This document shows, one piece after another, positions 46,303-56,978 of a DNA stretch of 64,000 nucleotides (its first letter is position 1; every line of letters starts with the position of its first letter). Origin of the DNA: Isoperla grammatica. Taxonomy: Eukaryota; Arthropoda; Insecta; Plecoptera; Perlodidae. Below the pieces are notes generated by a model, which saw only the letters and a list, made by a program, of their open reading frames with translations, was not told where the DNA came from and searched no databases. Where the stretch lies: NCBI GenBank assembly GCA_945910005.1, contig OX246745.1, positions 11,849,484 through 11,913,483 on the forward strand. The letters run 5' to 3'. The position numbers were made by a program, and so were the translations under genes.

Positions 46303-48896
46303 GCTTTTTTACGAAAAACTACACTAATGTTATGACAGAAAAAAAAACCGTAACAATTAAAAAATGTAAAAGTTTTAAATTATTCGTTTAGCTGGTACAA
46401 AACCAAATTCCTCGTGCGGGAATCACTTTTTAAATATCTTGAAACGTTCTCAAAATATCAATAAAATGCCATTAATTTTGTGCGGTTTATTATTGCAAGC
46501 TACCCATGGTCCATTGCCGTTAATGGTGTGTTTATATATCACACAATTATCCACCAGTACATTGATCAGACCGCTAGGGCCGGGCCAGCCGCGCTGAATA
46601 TTGTGCTGTATCGACAATACTCGGTACTTCCTGACACCCTGGTGGGCGCTGGAAGTTATTTGTGACCCGATCTCCTTATTGGCCAGACAACTGGATGTAA
46701 TGTTCACGCTTGATCGGTTACACATTGGTTACGTTGACCTTTGGGGGATTCGCGCGGCCCGTATAGGTTCTAGCGAGGGGTGCGGGGAGTGTTACGCTTC
46801 GCATCTCCGACATTCCTACTTGGATATAAATTAAATGAATCCAAATCATATTCAAAGTACTGGTTTTATGAGTGTGCACACTTGGTCACGTGTATACTTA
46901 AGTTATCATCCTGAAATTAATCATCAGGTTTAAAATCTAGAGTAGTTTTACTTTTCTTCATTGGTAATCTCTATATCCTGTTTGTATTGGAGTTGATTGC
47001 AAGTTTTACTCAGCTATCATTGGTTCAGATCGAAAGCTTTTCATGTTGATTCTGTTGAAGGCAATTCATTTTCCAAAGCACTTGTACAAACAACATCTTT
47101 GGTGATGGTTTTCCTCCGACATCGAAGGCTTTCATGTTAGAAGTAACAAAGATCATTCAAAGAAGATCGTTTCGTTTTATGCAAACAAACCAACTCTATC
47201 CGTTATTGTAAATGTTGTTTCTCACAACCTTTGTCCCGTTTACCTTGTTTCATCTTTTCATTTGATCTACAGACATTCATTCTCTGAGAAAATTTCTACG
47301 ATTTACTTTAGTGAAATATCAAACACAAGTTCTGAGTAGATAAAATTTTGTTTTAACACAAAGTTAAGGCTTGTATTCATCTCGCCCACTGTTTTCTGCA
47401 AATAAAATATATCTCGATTCAGGTTGTGAGTTAGTTATAAGGAAAAGCAATTAAATTACATTAAGTATAACGATTGCACCAAAATCTTTCTGTATATGGT
47501 AATTTTGTTTTATGTACAAGATTGGTACTTGATTGTGACTCAATACGTGATTATGAATCTTATCAATAATATAATTGAGACAGATATACTGAGGGGACAA
47601 TAGATTGTATACCAATATTTTCCAATTTTTCCGTGATTGAGTTTAGTTACAACAGCAAGCTCATGTTTGTTTATGTTGTATTTCCTTTAAGTGTACCGCA
47701 AACGTCGTCGGCTCTTCTAAGTTCAAAGTGGTTTCAGAAACCTTTTTAAAGAAACGTTGAATGCAGAACATAAAATCTCGTACAATTGATCGTGCTATTG
47801 ACAGATAGTTATACGTTGAGGTTATTGTTTGACAGCGCATGAAACATTCTTGCCAAATATTGTAGAATATTGATGTTATGATGTTGATATTTAGACTTTT
47901 ATGTTTGGTAACTTCTTCTGGTTGCCTTGTGAACCAGGAATGCATTACGAGACTAGAATGTAAAGGCATTAATGATCTAGCGAATACGAGTAACTGTCAA
48001 ATTATTTGTATACATTTACATATTTCGAAGTCAAACAATTATTACAGCACAACAATTGTAGATTATCATTACCTCAAAAATACACTCATGGAAGAATTAC
48101 TCCCTTATATTGAATTATTTGGATTTCTTTTTGGCTTACATTCTGTCTAGATGTGCTGTTGTATTTTCTTCAATATAGTAGAACTTAAAGTAAATAAAAT
48201 ACGGTTAATTACTAGTTATACATGATATACATTTCGGAATTTAATTTAATTTTTGCGATAAGTCGTTTGTCATTCCAAAAGGATTGAGCGAATCACTTAT
48301 CACAATATTACACAATAACAACAAACATAATACATTTCTGAACACATTTTCTTTTCCTGCAATAAATACTCAACAAATATTTCCCCACAAAAAATGAAAA
48401 AAAAAATTAACAAATTATTTGTAGCACAAATATTCAACGTTGGTGTGTTCATTACTTTCCACATACAACGTAAAACGTTTACTAGCTGAAAACTATAATA
48501 ATAGTGATGTTTTACCCCTGTCTGTCTAGAGTGGTTTAGTGTCTAGATGAAATCTACACAACGTGATAAGATTGCTAACAAAACACGTCGAGGCATCCAT
48601 TGAATCCAACCGTAACCGAAGCTGTGTCGGGACTGCGTTATCAACCCCCCCCCCCCCACCCCCCTCCACCACCCTCCTTCAGCTATCGGGAAATAGTTCA
48701 TTGCTGCCTCCATTCATGTCGCTCACTCCGTAGTCTAATTCTAGTTTTCCAACTAACTTTATTTGATTAGCTTGTAGAATTACTCGGGTCATATTCGCAC
48801 CACACTAGACCGTTAACCCAACTATAATTATCAAGGCAATTGAGCTATGTAGAACTAACAATATCATAATGTATTGTTCATGTAATCAAGTGTAAA
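46303..48896. other. no gene seen; GC-richer patch 46.5-46.8 kb
   Basis: The patch at 46480-46820 approaches 50% G+C and contains GGGCCGGGCCAGCCGCGC, but no frame, splice site or repeat could be recognised. A C13 run lies at 48645-48657. Confidence 0.45.
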
Positions 48897-49048
48897 TAAA
48901 TAACCAAAACCAAACTTGTTTTAGGTTTTGGTTATTAGTTAGCAGTAGTTGATTAGTAGTTATTATTAATGTATTGTTCATGTATTTTTCATGTTAATAA
49001 TAAGAAAAAGTATGCTCCGCCTCAAGATCAGATCTTATTGGAGCATAC
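48897..49048. repeat. two adjacent hairpins with a repeated 17-base word
   Basis: ATAACCAAAACC pairs with GGTTTTGGTTAT (about 48899-48935), and TATGCTCC pairs with GGAGCATA around AAGATCAGATCTT (about 49010-49047). The word AATGTATTGTTCATGTA occurs at about 48868 and 48968. The region may be a decayed fold-back element. Confidence 0.45.
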
Positions 49049-51969
49049 AAATTTCATGATGTAACATCCTTGTATCCACCAATGGGAAAAATAAATAAAA
49101 ACAAACAAGTTATACTACGAGTATATTTTGATGAAGATCTTAAACAACATCATCTGACTATGCTTATGTGTTTAAATGTGATGAACGCAATCAAGTTGAA
49201 CCATTAATTTATGCTCTACCATAAAGTTATTCGGCATAAATACCGAAGGGATGAAAATTTTACTCATGATTATTCTGCAGGATATTTGACGGTAGCAGCG
49301 AAATATAAATGTAATGTTTATTATATAAGACAAGGTTAGTTTTTCTTTGTATGTACAATTTTTCTGTAGGATACCATGGTATGAAGATGTCCGTTTCTAC
49401 TTCACTGCATTCGTTTTATTTCATTTTTGAATTTTATTGTCATTTTTAAAGTGTTAATTTTTAAAAACAATAACGTGCAGTAAACTGTTTCCTGCAATAT
49501 CATGTACTGACATTTTGATGTATGTGTCCTTAAACCATATTGAACAACACTTATATATGTTAAGTGGTATAAAAATATATCACTGGAGTAATGCATACTG
49601 ATTGGTTTGACCGAATCCATGTCCTACTATTGTTTCTCTAATTTTGCATTTAATTTTTATGTAGTGAAACTCAAACTTAGTCTTCGTTGTGAAATGAAAA
49701 TACGTTTTAAAATATACAATTTGAAATTTAAACTTTCATTTGTATCAAGCCTCTAAATGTTTGATATGCCTAATTTAATTCTGTCAATATTATCGTATAC
49801 TTCCAACGTGAAAATAGCACCAGTCTGACTGTTCAGCGAGTAACTAGAAACGGGTCACTATAGCTTAATTTCAGCAAAACATAAAATATTTTCCTCAGAA
49901 GTCTGTTATCTGTGCTAGATAGGCCATATGAAATGCGTTCTTTTACGCCCCTGTACCATTATCACCGTCGCCTGTAGTTCTACGCACATGGCCCATTGCC
50001 GTGGGTTTGGCAGTTAAACGGTCCATTTCGTTACTTATGTGCCTGACTTGGTTCTTTCGTGCTGGTGTACGAAACTCCTACGGTCTAGAGTAATATTATG
50101 AAAAGTAATCTCGCATTTATATTATTCGTGGCTGTTCAGTATTGTTTATGGTTTATTATTTAGGAATCATTTTAATTTTAAATCGGTTATGTACTTGATG
50201 TCTTTACTAAATCATTCAGTCGTTGCTTCTCAATTTTAAGAATATGTTTTTGTGTGTATGTTCTTGTTAAATGGGAATACATTTATTTACATGGATAAAT
50301 ACTTGTTATTATAAATTATTGTTATCCCTACTGCATATTTATCAGCATATAGGGATTATAATTGGAAAGCGACCATTATCTCTATATTTTTTATTCTAGC
50401 ACCCTAAAGTACATCAGTTTTGTATGACTAGGTGTAGATAAATAATATCAAATATAGGATTAAGTTTAATGATTTCTTTTGCAAATATACTACGATTAAA
50501 AAATGCACATGTAGCTAAGCCCAAGAACAATAATTCATACTTAGAACGAAGCTTACGATTCAACGCCAAATACTTTTCCCGAACGAAAGAACATTTGTGT
50601 ATCAAGGATTTTATATTCACCTGTGTGGGATTATTTTCTCATGTACTTTTTAACCCACAAACCAGGTTTGTTATTGTATTTTGCTGCGGCTGTTTTGTGC
50701 TAGTACAGCACTATACGTTCCCTCTATTTTAATACCAACCTCCCATCAATAAATCAGTAAATACAATTGACAGTGATTGGGTAAATACGGTAAATCTTTC
50801 TTTTGTCATCATGTTATTCCGAAACTGGATCAAATTGTGGTTTCTCTACAGCTCTACTGGTTTAATAGAGGCAAAAACGTTCTCATATTCTAGCTGCTGC
50901 ATTACATTTATACAACGTGGCTACGAGGTTACGGACGCATTTATCAATTACGAAGACTTAATGAATTTGATAGCTGTGGGAAATGTTTTTGGTGTTCTCT
51001 GTTATGTTCAGAGGACTAGGCTGTGTAATGGACTTTGCTTGTTTAGTCGCAGTTGATGGCCGTGCGCGAACCGGCAACTGCTGACTTCTAGTGCCGGAGT
51101 CTTTGATCGCTCGCTCTAGTACCCTCTTAACACCACCCCACACACTCGCGTGCTGCACCCTAACCTCACTCACCGGTCTCGTTAAATAATTAAACTTAAC
51201 TTTGCACTTATATTTCAGGTCATGTTTTCTCTGGGGACTCGAAATTTGACTACGTTGCGATTTTGAATGCGTCGAAATAAATGATAGAATTCATCGAATG
51301 AAAATAATGACTTGCTTTTATGTACTACTTCGTTTGAACCGTTTCATTGTTTTTTTCTCGTAATAGAATAGTTTCGTTTCATGGATACCTACGCAGAATA
51401 AACCAGGAAAACGTTTTAGGTGAAACACGTCAAAGGACCCCGTATACAGATGGTTAAGTTTCTTACGTACAGTCGGCGCACTACAAGAAAACCTACTGTT
51501 TTAGAATGTTGGGATGATAAGAAGCTACATGTTCAGTATAGGTTATCTGAAGAAAAATTGTAAATCATTGAGTTATAAAATACACCATAAAAGCTATAGT
51601 GTAAACGTTTCAAAACAATCCGACTACCTCATTCCATTTTCCGTGCAATTTAGTTTCATGATGACATTGTAAACTAAATTATGGTTTGAAATGTTATAAC
51701 GATTGGTTTCTATATGATGTATTGGATGCGCGCGTTGAAAACACGTAACGTACATGAGTACTAACAGGATGATGTGAACAACCCGATATGAGCGACACAT
51801 TTATCATCATCGAACACAATCACAGGCACAGCAGGGATCACTTCGTGTAGCAACAATATCGGACAACTAGCTGCAGCTTTATAGCAAATAATTTTCTGAA
51901 TAGAAAGCTCTTTTTGTTGTAGTATTTAGTGGTTGTCGCCTGTAAACATTTGCGCCTACAATAAAGCAT
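49049..51969. other. no gene seen
   Basis: A GC-richer patch at 51050-51180 has a minus-strand GGTGAGTGAGG that could be a donor, without a credible exon attached. Confidence 0.45.
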
Positions 51970-52280
51970 CTTTTTTTTTGTAATTAAGGCCAGTGTAAGG
52001 CACAACGCCCTCTTTTTAGCCTGATGAGTGATGATTGAGGAATTATAATGAAGGAGGGAGGAGGGGAAGCGTGGTACCGGCACGTAGCCTACTCCTGTCG
52101 AAATGTACCATGGGGATCATCGGCTTTACGTCCCATCCGAAAGAACGGTGTAACTTTGACCAGTCATATAGGTTCCTCCACTAACCTGGACTGCCGAGCA
52201 GTTGACGAGAAGAACGAAGCTGTTACCCAAGCTTTCGAGCCCTCTCATCTGTTCTAAACTAACGGTAAGCAGTGTTTGCA
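51970..52280 (-). repeat. 5S rRNA-derived SINE (family B), copy 3, 5'-truncated
   Basis: Minus-strand reading keeps the body (GGGTTCGAAAGC-like start, central TTCGGATGGGACGTAAAGCC, CCGGTACCACGCTTCCCC) and the tail TTAATTACAAAAAAAAA. The 5S-like promoter segment is missing beyond AAACACTGCTTACCGTT. Such 5' truncation fits target-primed insertion. It matches copies 1 and 2 closely over the body, so the family has been active fairly recently. Confidence 0.85.
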
Positions 52281-54539
52281 TACAAACCTCATGTTCTTAT
52301 ACAGAAGCGTTTTATAAAGGTTTATATATATGTAGTAATTTTAAACAGTTATTGAAAACACCTTTAAGTTTTGTTACCTTTTAAGAATTTTATTTTAGGC
52401 GAAAAATACAATTTAAAGATTATTTAAACAATTTTCAAAATATTTAAACATATTGTATACGTTTTGTTTTCGTTTGTTATTGTTTTTGTTTACTTTAATT
52501 TACCCTACAGCAATTCGATGAACACGGGTTTTATAATCAAACTACATATTAAACATAACTGCAACTGCATCTAGTTATTTAATTGCACATTGCCGTGATT
52601 ACCCTGGTAATAATCCAATAATAGTCATAGTAATTGTTTTGTCATCTCTGTTACGAACTCATCCACCCGGATCTCGTGTGTCAGCTCCACGTATCTCGTA
52701 TACCTCGAGAACAGGGCTGCCACCGTCTCAACGGTTTATTTGCAGTAATTTCCACTTGTTAAGTTTCTCTGGCAACCTCTTTTTATTCCTGTCGTCAACT
52801 TCCTCCGTTCTGCCATCCTCATTCAAATTTATTTCTTCGAGTGAAATTTTGTGTCTCCGCGTACCGGTACCGGTACAGGAACTTTGTCAGACAAACAAAG
52901 CGAAATTATTTTTTCGGTGCTTATGTAAATTCATCTGAAAACTACTATAATTTAATTTCTAGCGTATAACTAGAAAATGGTGAAATATATTTAGTATAAT
53001 ATGTTACTTTAATGATCCAATAACTGTTTTGTATATTATGAATACAAAGCTATCTCAAGAATAAATTCAGTGCGATTATCCGTATTTTTGTTGTGACTGC
53101 GAATGCCAAGAATATTTGCAAGAATAGAATTTGCCGTAGGCGACTGTTCTGCATTGTGACCAACCCCAACAGGAAATAGTTTTGTGGCGGTTGTTTCTTT
53201 TAAATATTATTATTATTATTGCATATTTTTCTTCAAATGTGTCTTTTGTTTATTTGGTGTTTCATGACGTACTCAACTGCCAGCTCGCATGACGTTAGCA
53301 AATCTTCAAACGTGTTTTACTGTTACACAAATTCGATGGTGATAAATAATCTAGAAGCGCAATCACTATTTTCAAAATTAAAAAAATACACCAGAATAAA
53401 AACAAATGTTAACAAGAGAATTGGAGGAACTTAGAGGAGTGCAAGGCAAATATATGATAGTAGTTAAAAATTACGTGTTACCTATTAAACTGTCCAAATT
53501 TTTAATAATTGTAACGTTCATGCGTCCACATAACGACATAACATATAATTAAATGTTTAAATAGTCTATGTTTTTCTATTTGTTTGTGAATTAAATGTTC
53601 TGCTACAATCCACATCCTTTCGTTAAACGGTAATAAAATACCACAGTATCCATGAAAACTGCTTTTCAAATAAATCAAGTAAACATCTCTTGGTTTAACC
53701 CTTTTTGTGTTCGAAAATTAATGTATAAGTAAATTTGTGACTGAAATGTAATATGAATTGCAAATTGTTTAACACACATTATCTTAAATGGACGGATTTG
53801 TATTTGTGTTCTTGTGGTTTCAGCGAGAATATAACCTGAGTTATTTGTTGACTCTAGCTTCGTGATTTCATTTCATGCCTAAACTTGGCCATCCATACAA
53901 TATTCTTACCTGTGGCCAAGAATGTCTTTACATTTTTTATTTTCCCCATTCAGAGCTGACTTTTCAATATATATAATATTTATGATATAAACTTAGTCCG
54001 ATGCATTGAAATGATTTTAAACCTACCACGCACACATATTCTCCTCTAAGCCCGAACCGTCATGAAGTTAAATATCAAATATAGAGAGAACAGTAGATTC
54101 CTTTGTTCACTGCCTTCCTCTGAAATTCATTGGAATAAGTTCTGTTACTCTGAAGATAAGGGGGTCTCATGTATGAGTTGTGGTTGAATGAATGAATGAA
54201 TGAATGGCTCCGTGGCTGGCTATTCAATATCTATCTGTACGGTACGATTGGTCAGAACAGCTTCCCTGCCAGGGGGTACGTGTAGTCATAATAGAAGCTC
54301 GTATCGAAGCAAACGTAATTACTGCCAAATGAAGTAAGTTGTCATTATGTCTGTGTAGTCTGTATCCACGGGCGTTGATGACCTTTCACATGGCTTCTAC
54401 ATTCGGATGACCAAAAAGGTTATGACAAGTTTGTTTGGTTACCACTTACCACCATGAAATCAACAGATATAAAATTAGGTCGAAGAACAGAAAGTTTGGT
54501 TTTATTTTAACTCAGATTTGAACTTAAGAGCGAAGAATA
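52281..54539. other. no gene seen; one 16-bp palindrome
   Basis: GTACCGGTACCGGTAC (52861-52876) is a perfect palindrome made of overlapping ACCGGT sites. GAAT repeats lie at 54185-54206. Confidence 0.5.
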
Positions 54540-54888
54540 CCTCAACGTCAAAAACCGCGGGAAATTTTCATTTTTTAACTATATCTCAAGATTGGAACAC
54601 AAAATTAAAAGTCTTGAGTAATCGTAGCGCTGTGGTTTGGTAAGCCCTACAGACTGAATGATAAATGTATTTAACATTATAATCAGTATGACTGAGATTT
54701 TAATTTCATTAAATTACTAATGTAATGTGTATCACAGTCATACTGATTATAATGTGTGATATATTTATCATTCAGTCTGTAGAGCTTACCAAACCACAGC
54801 GTTATCATTACTCAGATTTTCGATTTTGTGTATCAATCTTGAGATATAGTTAAAAAATGAAAATTGTCTGAGATTTTTGACGTAGAGG
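54540..54888. mobile_element. MITE with about 155-base inverted repeats and TA target duplication
   Basis: The outer ends are CCTCAACGTCAAAAA and, inward from the right, CCTCTACGTCAAAAA. The arms continue through TTTTCATTTTTTAACTATAT, CTCAAGATTG, TGTGGTTTGGTAAGC and ACATTATAATCAGTATGACT. TA lies on both sides (54538-54539 and 54889-54890), as expected for Tc1/mariner-type integration. The element is 349 bases, almost entirely palindromic, and non-coding. A diverged relative is at 10505-10790. Confidence 0.88.
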
Positions 54889-55868
54889 TATCCATGCTGA
54901 TATAATACCAAAACTAAACAAAATTATAACAATCATTTCAGCCCATGATAAATTTAATGAGTCTATACTCGTTTGTACGTTTTTTGAGACGTTAGATGAG
55001 TATTTCCTATATATTTAGATGTATCAAATTGTCTCAATTGTTTGCTGCATGTTAAGAGATATATATGAAATCGTCTCGATTAGTTTGCTGCATTCTAAGA
55101 GAAATTAAGCCCAAAAACGGAATCGTGTTCAAATGAATTGAACTGGCCGCTCGCTTGTCACTAGGGACTTGGTGGTCTTTGAAAACAAGCCGGGGCTAAA
55201 CAGGCCTGAGCTCATAACTAAGCCAGTTAGCATTATATTCGGCTCTCGCTCAAGAGAGCAGAGGGAAGGTACAGTGTACACTGTACAGTGTGCCCTCCTA
55301 TATCGAAGCTGTTATGATTGTGCCTTGTTTGTTACACGGCTTGAGCAAAATAGTAACGTAATAATTAAAATATCTCTCACGGGGATAAATTATAAATGAC
55401 TTTGAACATTTTATATTCTTGGGTCTAAATTAACGGCAGATCGCTTGTAACATTGTAAGCGGTACAAACCGTTACACTACACTGTATATGTATGTATTGT
55501 ATATGATGTATATATATATTTCGAAACTTTTCGTAGCGTAATTTATGTGTTAACATATTTATGGTGAGAGCAACATTATATATCAAACATGTGATTCATT
55601 TTTCTCAAAGTTTCTGGAAAATTACATTTCTAATTTTCGTGAGTTTTCAAAATTTTAATTTTAACTATAAAATTGTAAATGTAATTTAAGAGACAAGAGA
55701 TAGAGTAAGAGATTCTTAATTTCGTACAAAATTAAGTTGTCGAATGTGCTAATAATGTACGTGTTATGTTGTTTATGCCAGCTGTTATTTGTTATTTAAA
55801 TACAGTTAATTTGTGTGCATATAAACCTTATGACTTTTCGGTTATTGATTGATTCTTTATAAGCCATA
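54889..55868. other. no gene seen; one 18-bp palindrome
   Basis: GTACAGTGTACACTGTAC (55269-55286) is a perfect palindrome in a GC-richer patch. No exon recognised. Confidence 0.5.
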
Positions 55869-56088
55869 AAAACTATCTAGGACCCTTTGTATGGGTATCA
55901 TCACAGTCTTTTAAATGTTCAAGAACAACAATAAAAATCAGTTTTCTAATGTTATATCAAGGTTCATTGATGCACACAAGATCATCTTCAACTAACCTTG
56001 ATTTTATATTTTTAATTGTTGTGTATTGTCGCACATAAAGATTTAGAGGACCGTGATGATAATCATACAAAGGGTCCTAGATAGTTTT
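55869..56088. mobile_element. MITE, 220 bases, TA-flanked
   Basis: The terminal repeats read AAAACTATCTAGGACCCTTT on both ends and continue through GTATG and TATCATCAC. TA flanks both sides (55867-55868 and 56089-56090). An inner pair, TCAAGGTT and AACCTTGA, lies near the centre. No coding capacity. The TA duplication fits a Tc1/mariner-like mover, different in sequence from the 54.5 kb element. Confidence 0.82.
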
Positions 56089-56788
56089 TAAAATGGTATA
56101 TTGTAAACAAAATAATAGCGTAAATAATGATTCAAAAAGAAAGTGTAGCCCATCGATGGTAAAGTCTTATCCGTGCTTTACTTGAGCTGTCACAACTTGT
56201 AACGTAGACCTGTGCAAAACGCCTCCGTATAACCTAGGCTGGGCAATCTGTCTTAGTCCCACTGGGGGGTAAGCCCTACTTAAGCAAGCTGCAGGCTTGA
56301 ATTAAATCTGAGCTAGGCTTATGGGGTAACTAAAGCGATGAAAAACCCAAGTGATCCAAGTTTCTACCTTGTTCAAGCTTGAGGCGAGGAACACAAAGTC
56401 AAAATTAAGGGATCAACGCGTGGGAGACGATAGTTTTAAATTATGAGGAACAAAAAAAAGTTAAATTGTCAACAACAAAAAATAGAAAAATTTGATTTTT
56501 TTCGTAAAAACCAATAGGTTTGTGTTCGGTGGATATATGTCGAGTTTATAAATGTATCGTATTTTTTATTTAGCATAATATACATACCATAATGTATATT
56601 ATCATTGTTCAACAATTAATTGTACGGGAAGTGTATTACTTACCTTAATGGATTTCCTATTTAGTTAAAAAGACAGGATTTAGGGACAATAAATACAACA
56701 CAACTACACATTGCATTGGAAACAATAAAAACAACACACAATAGTTAGATTTTGATATTACACTTCCAACATAAGCCCCTTAAGCCTT
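56089..56788. other. no gene seen
   Basis: A GC-richer patch at 56160-56350 contains AAGCAAGCTGCAGGCTTG, a small hairpin, but no recognisable exon. Confidence 0.5.
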
Positions 56789-56978
56789 AAGCCCCGACCA
56801 CAACTGTCGGCATCGTGATTGTAATAGTGATCGGGATCGCAATCGTACAGTTTCTCATGCTTAATCCACACGACATTACGATTGTGTTGTGAACAGCGGC
56901 ATACGAAACATATTGTAAGTTAATCTACCCACGATTTCCGGATTGCGATTGCGATCACGATACCGACAATTGTGCTTT
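56789..56978. mobile_element. fold-back MITE (family M2), copy 3
   Basis: The ends are AAGCCCCGACCACAACTGTC and, inward from the right, AAAGCACAATTGTCGGTATC. The arms continue as GGCATCGTGATTGTAATAG and CGTGATCGCAATCGCAATC. The same organisation is found at 11.1 and 34.8 kb. It is 190 bases, with no coding potential. Confidence 0.72.
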
